Assembly (NCBI GenBank): GCA_045536155.1
Contig: JAZSMZ010000061.1
Location: forward strand, 1 to 35,307
Direction: 5' to 3'
DNA from: JAZQNC01 sp045536155
GTDB taxonomy: Bacteria; Bacillota; Clostridia; Oscillospirales; CAG-272
DNA length: 35,307 nucleotides
Below the pieces are notes generated by a model that was given only the letters and a program-made list of their open reading frames with translations, did no database searches and was not told the origin of the DNA. The position numbers and the translations under genes are program-made. The first letter of the stretch is position 1. Every line of letters starts with the position of its first letter. Below are positions 7,280 through 15,102 of this stretch, in pieces.

Positions 7280-8857
7280 ATGAAAAATCTTACATTAAAG
7301 CTTGCTGTAATTACAGTTTTCTTGCTTGCAGCACTCGCAATTACATCCTTTGCATATTCCGATGCAAACACGACCGCTATTTTCGGAACGCCCAAGATAG
7401 ACGGCGTGGTCGATGGTATCTGGGAAAATGCCAACAAAGAAGAAGTTCTTCTTCATGATACAGAATCGATCCTTGATGATTCGATGTATGACAGCGGTGA
7501 GGTAAGTGTTGAAACCGATGCTACCGCTTCCTTCCGTACTATGTGGGACGAGGATTATTTCTACGTTCTCATTGAAGTAGAAAAGAACGCTCCCCTTTCC
7601 GTTAACTTCGGTGGCGGAAAGCACACCGATGACATCGCTCAGATCTGTATTGGTCTTGACGGCTTTTTCGGCGCTAACGTATGGAATGCCGGCTTCCCGA
7701 ATTCGGGTATTTTCGGTGTAACCCTTGGCGGCGACAAGGTTGGTCACGGTGCAGGATACGACAGATATCAGCACGAATACAGAGGTAAAATGAAGAAGAC
7801 CTCCGAAACTGCATACGTTGTAGAATATGCTATTCCCTGGCCCACTCGCGAATTCACTCTCTGCAGCGACAGCGTAGTTGCTCTTGACATCATCGTTAAC
7901 ATCGCAGAAAGCGGAAGAAGAATAAGCCTTCTCAACTGGTCAGCTACCCCCTGTGAAACCGACGTTTGGACTACCGACTGCGGTACCGTATATCTTGAAG
8001 GTATCGAGAGCATGGGTTATCCCACCAAGGCTGAAACCCTTCCCAAGCCCAAGGACGAAGTAATCGAGCTCTTCGGAACAATCGGTTATCTTGGCATAGA
8101 CCTTTCCGACGGAACCGAGATCGCTTCGAGATTCGTAGTTCAGACCGGTACTATCAGCGATATTACTGTTGAATGTCCCTCCTGGATGGACAGCTACGGT
8201 TCTCTCACATTGCGTCTTTACAAGTGGGTCGACGACTATGAAACCACTGTTGCACGCAAGCCCTTGTTGGAACTTGAACATGTTGACTTCCCCGACAATG
8301 CCTTCTTACATCTGAATCCCGAAAAGAAGCCCTTGGAATTCGGTGAGGGTGAATACCTCTTCTGGGTTGGTAACGGCAGCGACGATTTCGGTCAGGGCGT
8401 TGGTGTTTACTCCAAGGACGGAAATCAGAACGACCCCCGTGTAATAGGTACTTATATTGACGGCGAATTCACCGACAAGACAAGTATGATCGCTTACGTT
8501 TACCTCGACGGCGCAGGAGCTGTTATTTTCCCCGATGATCCCGCTGAGGAAACCACTGAAGAAATAACTACCGAAGAAGAAACCACCGAAGAAGTTACCA
8601 CTGAAGAAGAAACCACCGAAGAAGTAACTACAGAGGAAGAAACCACCGAAGATGTTACTACTGAGGAAGAGACAACTGCAGTTGAATCCGAAGAAGAAAC
8701 TACCGTAGCTGATTCCGAGGAAGAGACCACCGTTGAAGATGAGACCACTGCTGAAGATGGCGGTGAGGTTGCTCCTCCTACTGCCGACTACATGGCAATC
8801 GCAGCTCTTGCTGCTATCGCTTGCGGCGTAGTTCTCACTCTCGGCAAAAAGAGATAA
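7280..8857 (+). CDS. Surface-anchored CBM9-like sugar-binding protein, paralogue 1
   Basis: A 525-residue exported protein. The signal peptide probably ends after Ala25 (ITSFA). Residues about 28-235 read as a CBM9/DOMON-like sugar-binding beta sandwich: KIDGVVDGIWENA, TMWDEDYFYVLIEV, then YVVEYAIPW and VALDIIVNIAE. A second beta-rich domain (about 255-410) with ECPSWMDSYGSLTLRLYKW resembles accessory domains I recall on Firmicutes glycosidases. A stalk of EEETTEEVTT repeats (about 420-490) leads to VAPPTAD (497-503), a hydrophobic helix and a GKKR tail, a sortase-type sorting signal with a non-standard motif. AAGGAGAAAG lies before ATG 7280. The codon choice (TTC, AAC, GAC, GGT, GTT) looks tuned for high expression. 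No catalytic domain is seen, so it probably binds glycans at the cell surface. Confidence 0.85.
   Translation: MKNLTLKLAVITVFLLAALAITSFAYSDANTTAIFGTPKIDGVVDGIWENANKEEVLLHDTESILDDSMYDSGEVSVETDATASFRTMWDEDYFYVLIEVEKNAPLSVNFGGGKHTDDIAQICIGLDGFFGANVWNAGFPNSGIFGVTLGGDKVGHGAGYDRYQHEYRGKMKKTSETAYVVEYAIPWPTREFTLCSDSVVALDIIVNIAESGRRISLLNWSATPCETDVWTTDCGTVYLEGIESMGYPTKAETLPKPKDEVIELFGTIGYLGIDLSDGTEIASRFVVQTGTISDITVECPSWMDSYGSLTLRLYKWVDDYETTVARKPLLELEHVDFPDNAFLHLNPEKKPLEFGEGEYLFWVGNGSDDFGQGVGVYSKDGNQNDPRVIGTYIDGEFTDKTSMIAYVYLDGAGAVIFPDDPAEETTEEITTEEETTEEVTTEEETTEEVTTEEETTEDVTTEEETTAVESEEETTVADSEEETTVEDETTAEDGGEVAPPTADYMAIAALAAIACGVVLTLGKKR
8545..8757 (+). repeat. Tandem Glu/Thr-coding repeat, paralogue 1
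   Basis: About four copies of a 30-base unit coding EEETTEEVTT are followed by variant units (SEEETTVAD). It encodes the extended stalk between the binding domains and the wall anchor. Repeated DNA of this kind can gain or lose units. Confidence 0.85.
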
Positions 8858-8878
8858 AATTCACGCATTTTTTTTAAA

Positions 8879-8911
8879 AATAAGGTCTGCTTAAGGCAGG
8901 CCTTATTTTTA
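8879..8911 (+). terminator. Rho-independent terminator after paralogue 1
   Basis: A 12-bp stem (AATAAGGTCTGC 8879-8890 with 8896-8907; one G-U pair), 5-base loop, then T5. Confidence 0.88.
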
Positions 8912-8949
8912 TGTAAAATTCACGAGAGATTCATATATTTTTTAGCAAA

Positions 8950-9017
8950 TGCACAATTTATCGACTGTTTTTTTGTGACATTATTACATTTACAAATTAA
9001 CCTTTTTTTATTATAAT
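8950..9017 (+). promoter_or_regulatory. Shared promoter module, copy 2
   Basis: TGCACAATTT at 8950-8959, 29 bases, TTTACA at 8989-8994, 17-base spacer, TATAAT at 9012-9017. The segment just before the -35 (TTTGTGACATTATT) closely matches copy 3. Confidence 0.87.
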
Positions 9018-9066
9018 TATTATATACTAATGCGTTTCATTTTGCGCAAATTATAAGGAGAAAAAC

Positions 9067-10617
9067 ATGAAAAACTTTACATTAAAGTTGGCTGTAATTG
9101 TTGTTTGCATGATTGCTGCACTCACAATTTCATGCTTTGCTTTGTCTGATGCAAGCACTACCGCCATTTACGGCACTATCAAGGTCGACGGCAAGATCGA
9201 TGCTGCATGGGAAAAAGCAAACAAAGAGGATATCGTCCTCGCTGATACCGAAACAGTCCTCAATGCGGGCGACGTCTCTGTTGATACCGGCGTTACCGGT
9301 GTTCTTCGCACCATGTGGGACGAAGACTACTTCTACGTTTTAGTTGAAGTTGATAAGCACGGCATGGCTCTTTCCTCCAATTTTGGCGGCAGAGAGGAAA
9401 CCGATGACTGTGCAGACGTTTGTATCGGTCTTGACGGCTTCTTCGGAGCTAACGTATTTAACGAAGGCTACCCGAACTCCGGCGTTTTCCGCGTACTCAC
9501 CAGCGGTGACAAGAGCGGACACGGCGCAGGTTGGAACCGTTTCCAGTATGAGTTCAGAGGTAAGATGGTAGAAACATCCGACACCACTTACGTTGTTGAA
9601 TACGCTTTCCCCTGGCCTACCCTTAACTTCACTCTTCACCAGGAGAGCGTAGTTGCACTCGACATTCAGATCAACGTTGCCGACAGTGGTAAGAGAATCG
9701 GTGTTGTTAACTGGTCTTCTACTCCCGCTACCACTTGGCGTGAAACCACCGAGTGCGGTATCGTTTACCTCGAGGGTATCGAGAACATGGGTTACCCCAC
9801 CAAGGCTGAAACCCTTCCTAAGGCTAAGCCCGAAGTTATCGAGCTCTACGGAACCATCGGTTACATGGGTGTTGACCTTTCCGACGGTACCGAAATGGCT
9901 TCCAGATTCGTAGTTCAGTCCGGTACTATCAAGGACATCACTGTTGAATGCCCCTCTTGGATGGACAGCACCGGTTGCCTTACCTTCCGCATTTACGAAT
10001 GGAAGGGCGACTATAAGTCCACTGTTAAGGGCAAACCCCTTTATGAAATTGAACACGTTGACTTCCCCGACAACTCTTCGTTGCATCTTGCTGCAACAGA
10101 TGAATCCGGTGAGATAGCACCTCTCGGCTTCGGTAAGGGTGAGTACCTCCTTTGGGTTGGTAACGGTAACGACGACTTCGGCCAGGGCGTTGGTGTTTAT
10201 ACCAAGGACACCAATGCTAACGACCCCCGCGTTATTGCTTCCTACATCGACGGTGAAGTAAGCAATAAGGTTGCTATGATCGCTAACGTTCTTCTTGATG
10301 GCGCTGAAGCAATCGTATATCCCAACGATCCTGTTACCGATGATACCACTGCTGAAGAAACTACCGAGGAAGAAACCACCGAAGAGGTTACTACTGAGGA
10401 AGAAACTTCCGCAGCTGATTCCGAAGAAGAAACTACTGTAGCTGATTCTGATGAAGAGACTACTGTAGCTGATTCTGAAGAAGAGACCACCGTTGAAGAC
10501 GAGACCACTGCTGAAGAAGGCGGCGAGGTTGCTCCTCCTACCGCTGACTACATGGCAATCGCAGCTCTCGCTGCTATCGCTTGCGGCGTAGTTCTCACTC
10601 TCGGCAAAAAGAGATAA
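9067..10617 (+). CDS. Surface-anchored CBM9-like sugar-binding protein, paralogue 2
   Basis: 516 residues with the same order of parts as its neighbours: signal peptide (to about residue 25, ISCFA), CBM9-like domain (KVDGKIDAAWEKA; TMWDEDYFYVLVEV; YVVEYAFPWP; VALDIQINVAD), second beta domain (ECPSWMDSTGCLTFRIYEW; EYLLWVGNGNDDFGQGVGVY), a shorter Glu/Thr/Ser/Asp stalk, and APPTAD (489-494) with a membrane helix and GKKR. It is closest to paralogue 1, and the last 99 bases of the two genes differ at only four synonymous sites. Codon use is strongly biased to C-ending Tyr, Asn, Phe and Asp codons and GGT/GTT, suggesting an abundant protein. AAGGAGAAAAAC precedes the ATG. It has its own promoter and terminator. 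Confidence 0.85.
   Translation: MKNFTLKLAVIVVCMIAALTISCFALSDASTTAIYGTIKVDGKIDAAWEKANKEDIVLADTETVLNAGDVSVDTGVTGVLRTMWDEDYFYVLVEVDKHGMALSSNFGGREETDDCADVCIGLDGFFGANVFNEGYPNSGVFRVLTSGDKSGHGAGWNRFQYEFRGKMVETSDTTYVVEYAFPWPTLNFTLHQESVVALDIQINVADSGKRIGVVNWSSTPATTWRETTECGIVYLEGIENMGYPTKAETLPKAKPEVIELYGTIGYMGVDLSDGTEMASRFVVQSGTIKDITVECPSWMDSTGCLTFRIYEWKGDYKSTVKGKPLYEIEHVDFPDNSSLHLAATDESGEIAPLGFGKGEYLLWVGNGNDDFGQGVGVYTKDTNANDPRVIASYIDGEVSNKVAMIANVLLDGAEAIVYPNDPVTDDTTAEETTEEETTEEVTTEEETSAADSEEETTVADSDEETTVADSEEETTVEDETTAEEGGEVAPPTADYMAIAALAAIACGVVLTLGKKR
10345..10515 (+). repeat. Tandem Glu/Thr/Ser-coding repeat, paralogue 2
   Basis: Units coding EETTEEVTTEE are followed by about three copies of a 30-base unit coding VADSEEETT. 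The mix of units differs from paralogue 1, as expected from slippage or unequal exchange. Confidence 0.8.
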
Positions 10618-10637
10618 GGTAAATTCTTATACATAAA

Positions 10638-10671
10638 ATGAGATCTGCAATATGCAGATCTCATTTTTTTT
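10638..10671 (+). terminator. Rho-independent terminator after paralogue 2
   Basis: A perfect 12-bp stem ATGAGATCTGCA (10638-10649) with 10653-10664, 3-base loop, then a long T run. Confidence 0.9.
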
Positions 10672-10684
10672 GTTTTTTTATTAT

Positions 10685-10752
10685 TGCACAATTTAGCCCG
10701 TGAAATTTTGTGACTTTATTCTATTTACAAATGTTATAATTTTTACTATAAT
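10685..10752 (+). promoter_or_regulatory. Shared promoter module, copy 3
   Basis: TGCACAATTT at 10685-10694, 29 bases, TTTACA at 10724-10729, 17-base spacer, TATAAT at 10747-10752. This repeats the geometry of the modules at 7162 and 8950. Confidence 0.87.
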
Positions 10753-10783
10753 TATTGCAGATTTAAGGAAGGGGGATAACACA

Positions 10784-12301
10784 ATGAAGCACTTTAATTT
10801 TAAGTTTGCGATAATTACGATTTTTGTTATTGTCGTACTCGCAGTATCATCGTCTGCCTTGTCTGACGCAAATACCACCGCAATTTACGGCACGGTAAAA
10901 ATCGACGGCTTAATTGATGATATCTGGGATAAAGCAAACAAAGAAGATATCATTCTTGTTGACACCGAAAGCGATCTTGGAGGGTATACAGCTATTCCCA
11001 CAAATACCACCGGTACCCTTCGCACTATGTGGAATGAAGACTATTTCTACGTTTTAGTAGAGGTCGACAAACACGACATTCCCCTTTCCGTACACTACGG
11101 CATGGAGAACAAGGGCGAGGACAATGCATCTGTTTCAATTGGCTTTGACGGTTTCATGGGAGCCAATATGTATAACGGAGGATGTCCATACTCAGGCATT
11201 TTTCGTGTGATCCTGAGCGGCGAGAAGAGCGGTCACGGTACTGGATTTGACCGATTCAAATATGATTATTTGGGAAAGATGGTTAAAACATCAGACACTT
11301 CCTATGTGGTTGAATATGCGTTTCCCTGGCCATCGGACGGATTTGTGCTATGCCGTGACAGCGTTGTAGCACTTGATATACAGATCAACGTCGCTGACGG
11401 CGGCAAAAGAATCGGCGTTGTTAACTGGTCCTCTTCCCCCGCAAGTACATGGCAGGATTTTTGGGAATGCGGAACCGTTTATCTTGAGGGTATTGATAAG
11501 ATGGGATATCCATCCAAAGCAGATGCTCTTCCAAAAGCCAATCCGGATACTATCGAGTGCTTTGGAAATACCGGTTTCAACAGTTTAAACTTAATTGATG
11601 GCAAAGAGATCGCAACAAGATTTAAAATACAATCGGGTACTATCGATGAAATAACAATTGAATGTCCGTCTTGGTCGGACAATAGCGGTTGCTTAACCCT
11701 TCGTCTTTACAAATGGACCGACGACTATACCTCAACAGTTGCAGCAAAACCGCTCCTTGAACAGGAATATATAAACTTTGTGGACAATGCAACCCTTCTC
11801 CTTACTCCCGATATCACTGACAACATTGGACATGGTGAATATCTTCTTTGGATTGGCAACGCCAGCGACAATTTCGGAGAAGGCGTTGGAGTATACGCAA
11901 AGGATTTCTGCCACAACGACCCCCGTGTGATTTCAACATTTTTTAACGGGAATGCAACCAACAGCTTTGGTATAATGGCAAATATCAAGCTCACCGGTGC
12001 TGAGGCCATTGTATATCCCAATGATCCACTTATCGAGGATACAAGTGCCGAGGAAACCTCAGAAGTTGTAACTTCTGAAGATGAAACCACTGTAGAAGAA
12101 ACTACTGCGGAAGAAACCACTGCGGAAGAAACTACTGCGGAAGAAACTACTGTAGAAGAATCCACCGTGGAAGAAACAACCATTGAGGAAACCACCGCTG
12201 ATATTTCAGAAGTATCTCCTCCTACCGCAGACTATATATCTATTGCTGTTTTAGCGGCCATTATTTGCAGCGCTGTTATTGCTTTTGGTAAGAAGAAATA
12301 A
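10784..12301 (+). CDS. Surface-anchored CBM9-like sugar-binding protein, paralogue 3
   Basis: 505 residues from the ATG at 10784, which follows AAGGAAGGGGG; an in-frame ATG at 10700 lies upstream of the promoter and is not used. Same parts as the other two: signal peptide, CBM9-like domain (KIDGLIDDIWDKA; TMWNEDYFYVLVEVDK; YVVEYAFPWPSDGF), second beta domain (ECPSWSDNSGCLTLRLYKW), EETTA/EETTV stalk, then SPPTAD (478-483), membrane helix and GKKK. It is the most diverged copy, and its codons are less biased (more GGA, ATA, AAA), so it is probably older or less expressed. The binding surface may be specialised for another glycan; that is inference. Confidence 0.84.
   Translation: MKHFNFKFAIITIFVIVVLAVSSSALSDANTTAIYGTVKIDGLIDDIWDKANKEDIILVDTESDLGGYTAIPTNTTGTLRTMWNEDYFYVLVEVDKHDIPLSVHYGMENKGEDNASVSIGFDGFMGANMYNGGCPYSGIFRVILSGEKSGHGTGFDRFKYDYLGKMVKTSDTSYVVEYAFPWPSDGFVLCRDSVVALDIQINVADGGKRIGVVNWSSSPASTWQDFWECGTVYLEGIDKMGYPSKADALPKANPDTIECFGNTGFNSLNLIDGKEIATRFKIQSGTIDEITIECPSWSDNSGCLTLRLYKWTDDYTSTVAAKPLLEQEYINFVDNATLLLTPDITDNIGHGEYLLWIGNASDNFGEGVGVYAKDFCHNDPRVISTFFNGNATNSFGIMANIKLTGAEAIVYPNDPLIEDTSAEETSEVVTSEDETTVEETTAEETTAEETTAEETTVEESTVEETTIEETTADISEVSPPTADYISIAVLAAIICSAVIAFGKKK
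12040..12205 (+). repeat. Tandem 15-base repeat coding EETTA/EETTV, paralogue 3
   Basis: Consecutive near-identical 15-base units (GAAGAAACTACTGCG and variants) encode a pentapeptide stalk. The unit is half the length of that in paralogue 1. Confidence 0.85.
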
Positions 12302-12302
12302 G

Positions 12303-12337
12303 AAAAAGGAGCCTGTCCTCAGGCTCCTTTATTTTTC
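12303..12337. terminator. Bidirectional terminator
   Basis: A perfect 11-bp stem AAAGGAGCCTG (12305-12315) with 12320-12330, loop TCCT, flanked by A-rich and T-rich tracts. It serves paralogue 3 and the convergent binding-protein gene. Confidence 0.9.
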
Positions 12338-12338
12338 T

Positions 12339-13814
12339 TTAGATATCAAGCTCGAAGTTTTCTACAACAAGCTCCAATTTGTCAATAACATCGCCCTTTC
12401 GGTTGTCCCAGGTCGATGCAAAATTGGGATTTCGGTTTCCAATCAGATCGCGGAGGATGTGATATGGATAGCCAATTGATTCGTTATAGATGATCTCGAA
12501 ATTAAGCATGATGCCCTCTCGGATGATATCGAGCATCTTGTATGCCTTCTCATTTGTTATACGGGTAAATTTGTGTTTCAGCGACGTTTCAAAGAATGCC
12601 GGAGTAACGATTCTGTAGCTTTCAGAAGCCATTGCTTCAAGCGTTGCAGTAACTGCATCCTTATTTTCTACAGTAATGGGCATTCCCCAGATCGAAAGAG
12701 CGTCTGCTACTCGAGTGGAATACTCTTCCTGCTGATCATCGTAAAGCGGATAAGGCAAGATATAATAATCGCTCTCCATATCGCGGTAATTATAAGTGTA
12801 GAAGAAAAGATACGACGGGTTAAAGAGCGAACGGTCACCGATAAACGCTTTATCAGCTTCTGCAGAGGGTGCAACCAACGAACCGGGATTTTCGTAAACA
12901 AGCTTGAAAATCTTTTCAGTAAGCGAATTGAGCTTATCCTCATTTACATCAAGATAGGGCAGACCATCTTCGCCGCGGGATGTCATGCGTATCTGAGAGG
13001 ACTGCATAAACGAGTCAACGTCATTTACAAGACGTCCCCAATGAATACCGAACAAATCGCCATCGTTCTTCTTGCTGTCTCCGTTTACGTCATTGTAAAC
13101 CATTGCTGAATACTGATACAGCTTTTCAATAGTCCATTCTTTATTAAGAACAGTATCGTATATTCCCGTTATGTGGTATGTATCGGCTACCTTGGCATTC
13201 ATGGCCATTGAATAGGCACTTTGCAGCATAAGCAGCGAAATATCGCCGCAAAGGAAATACAACGTATCATTGATCTGCAATTCATTAACTATACTGCGAT
13301 TCCAATACGGTTTGTCAACATTAATATATTCGTAATCAAGAAGATTATCAAAAAGCTTTTCGGTCGACAGGATCGGAATCTGTGCAGACCAACCGGCAAT
13401 AATCTGAAAATCATCAATGCCGGACTGTATTGTTCCGCGAATCTGGTTTACAGAATTATAATAACTCTGCCAAGGGTTGGGCTGATAGGGCTCGATTACA
13501 ACTCCGAGACGTTCCTCGACATTATAGTTTCTTTCCCAAATAGCATCGTTGATAGGCTCACCGATCTCCTCTTCAACGCCAAGCTCAATAATAGGAAAAT
13601 CGGGATCGCCATATCTGCCGTGAATTACGATTTTTGTGTTGTCAAACCACAAATCGTCGGGAAGATCGTCGCGTTCGCTGAAGTAATCGGTTTCAGCATC
13701 AGTTACATTGCCCGGAAGATTGGGATCGTCAGTATCATCGTCAGCACAAGCAACTAAAAAAGCTGACATTAACATTAGTGCGCATAATAAAGCACTTAGT
13801 ATTCTTTTTTTCAT
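12339..13814 (-). CDS. Extracellular sugar-binding lipoprotein (ABC transporter solute-binding protein)
   Basis: 491 residues with a lipoprotein signal peptide (SAFLVAC, lipidated Cys23) and an acidic linker (DDDTDDP). The remainder resembles family-1 carbohydrate-binding proteins of Clostridia: ERNYNVEERLGVVIEPY, a hinge region, and C-terminal helices. Residues 241-256 (NDVNGDSKKNDGDLFG) form an EF-hand-like acidic loop that probably binds calcium, as in several such proteins. No permease or ATPase gene is adjacent, so it must work with a transporter elsewhere. GGAGG precedes the ATG. It lies downstream of the clan-A glycosidase gene, with a hairpin between, so it may be expressed by partial read-through. 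Confidence 0.85.
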   Translation of the reverse strand: MKKRILSALLCALMLMSAFLVACADDDTDDPNLPGNVTDAETDYFSERDDLPDDLWFDNTKIVIHGRYGDPDFPIIELGVEEEIGEPINDAIWERNYNVEERLGVVIEPYQPNPWQSYYNSVNQIRGTIQSGIDDFQIIAGWSAQIPILSTEKLFDNLLDYEYINVDKPYWNRSIVNELQINDTLYFLCGDISLLMLQSAYSMAMNAKVADTYHITGIYDTVLNKEWTIEKLYQYSAMVYNDVNGDSKKNDGDLFGIHWGRLVNDVDSFMQSSQIRMTSRGEDGLPYLDVNEDKLNSLTEKIFKLVYENPGSLVAPSAEADKAFIGDRSLFNPSYLFFYTYNYRDMESDYYILPYPLYDDQQEEYSTRVADALSIWGMPITVENKDAVTATLEAMASESYRIVTPAFFETSLKHKFTRITNEKAYKMLDIIREGIMLNFEIIYNESIGYPYHILRDLIGNRNPNFASTWDNRKGDVIDKLELVVENFELDI

Positions 13815-13847
13815 TTTTCCTCCATTGGAAATAAAAAATCAAGCCAA

Positions 13848-13899
13848 CAAAAAACCAAAAGCGCCCATACACGAAGCAAATATTAGTACAGGCGCTTTT
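13848..13899 (-). terminator. Hairpin between glycosidase and binding-protein genes
   Basis: Arms AAAAGCGCC (13857-13865) and GGCGCTTTT (13891-13899) pair perfectly across a long 25-base loop. On the minus strand the stem is followed by GGTTTTTTG. It may be a terminator or an attenuating hairpin, since no clear promoter is visible for the next gene. Confidence 0.6.
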
Positions 13900-13918
13900 A
13901 GCAAAAATCAATTGTTGT

Positions 13919-15043
13919 TTATTCAGTGGGGTTGTTTGTAAAAGCTTCCTTTACAGCATAGTAAGAAGGCTTGGGAGTTCCGTCGCTGCGGAGCATACCC
14001 CATGCGGTTTCACAAGGACACTCATTGGATTCACAAGTGAAGCACATGTGAGAATTGTACCAGCAGAATACGCAGAGACCTGCGATATGGGGGCTGGCAA
14101 TGAGCTTAGGAAGAAGCTCTGCATAGAACTCTGCCTGACCCTCTTCGGTGTGCGGGAAGAGCTTTTCGGTGAACCATGCCTTGAGAAGGTGAGGCATCAT
14201 CGAGGAGATAACGAGCGGAACATCCTCTTCGGCGCAGTTCTGTGCACTTGCACGGAGCTTGGGAGGAAGTGTTTCGATAAACTCGTCGCGGCGAGCCTGA
14301 ACGTCGTTCATGTCAGCAAAGCCAAGGTCGTTGAGGTATTTCTGAACATCCTCGGGACCGCAGTTGCGTCCGAAGGAAGAGAAACCGAATTCCATAAGAA
14401 TGATAGGAAGGTGAACGAGATTGTAAAGGTGAGCAGCGCGCTCAACATAGGAATCGGTATCGCCATTACCCCAGGATCCGTTGTAAAAATCGTATCCAAG
14501 GTAATCGCATTCGCAGACTTCGTTGATATCAACAGCATATTCGTCCCAGATGCCGCCGTCAACGCAGTTGTGTCCTACTGCAGCTTTGGGATCGCCCTGC
14601 TTTAAGCCCTTGAGAGATGCAATAACGAAATATTTGCTCTGCTCGGTGGTGAGAGGAGCGCGGAAGTCAACGATAAACATTTCGTTGGTTGCCTGCCAGC
14701 ATACGTTATAAGGAGCATATTCTTTAGCCAAACGTGCGCAAACTTCGGTAACCTGCGCAAGACCTTCTTCGGTGGTGCAGTCCATACCGCGAGCGATGAA
14801 TTCTCTCGGATAAGGGCTGATTGCAACGGTGCGAAGTCCGTGTTCAGCGAAAATACGTGTTTCTTCAAGGAAATGGAGATGTTCGGGAGTGGGATTTCCA
14901 TCTGCATCAAACGGATAAGGAACGTCACGTCTTACCCAGTTAAAACCGGCATCGGTCATAAGCTGAAACTCTCCGCCGGGATGGCAAATGCCCTTCATAA
15001 AACCGCCGATTTGAGAGTAGATTTTTGCTTCTTTGTTAAACAT
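13919..15043 (-). CDS. Putative clan-A-type glycoside hydrolase (cytoplasmic)
   Basis: 374 residues with a beta/alpha-barrel look. The likely catalytic pair is Glu121 after Asn120 in CWQATNEMF (acid/base at the end of strand 4) and Glu218 in IILMEFGFSS (nucleophile at the end of strand 7), the clan GH-A arrangement. FNWVRRDVPYPFD near the start and YLGYDFY are also barrel-like. I cannot assign a GH family or substrate. No signal peptide is present, so it acts on imported oligosaccharides. The C-terminus has six cysteines between residues 324 and 344 (CVFC, CFTC, CPC), which is unusual. I chose ATG 15043, nine bases after GAGG; ATG 15052 and TTG 15058 lack a ribosome site. Confidence 0.72.
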   Translation of the reverse strand: MFNKEAKIYSQIGGFMKGICHPGGEFQLMTDAGFNWVRRDVPYPFDADGNPTPEHLHFLEETRIFAEHGLRTVAISPYPREFIARGMDCTTEEGLAQVTEVCARLAKEYAPYNVCWQATNEMFIVDFRAPLTTEQSKYFVIASLKGLKQGDPKAAVGHNCVDGGIWDEYAVDINEVCECDYLGYDFYNGSWGNGDTDSYVERAAHLYNLVHLPIILMEFGFSSFGRNCGPEDVQKYLNDLGFADMNDVQARRDEFIETLPPKLRASAQNCAEEDVPLVISSMMPHLLKAWFTEKLFPHTEEGQAEFYAELLPKLIASPHIAGLCVFCWYNSHMCFTCESNECPCETAWGMLRSDGTPKPSYYAVKEAFTNNPTE

Positions 15044-15102
15044 AATCAACATCCTCAATATGTAGAATTTAAATATATGTCGAATTATATATTTATGACT
15101 AT

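Noticed and set aside
8545..8757. Possible CRISPR-like array in the Glu/Thr repeats
   Set aside because: Units are contiguous, in frame and code a stalk; there are no unique spacers or cas genes.
9340..10086. 248-codon minus-strand frame inside paralogue 2
   Set aside because: Shadow of a strongly codon-biased gene; valine/asparagine-rich without domain signs.
10700..10783. Upstream ATG at 10700 for paralogue 3
   Set aside because: It precedes the -35/-10 of the gene and has no ribosome site; ATG 10784 follows AAGGAAGGGGG and aligns with the other paralogues.
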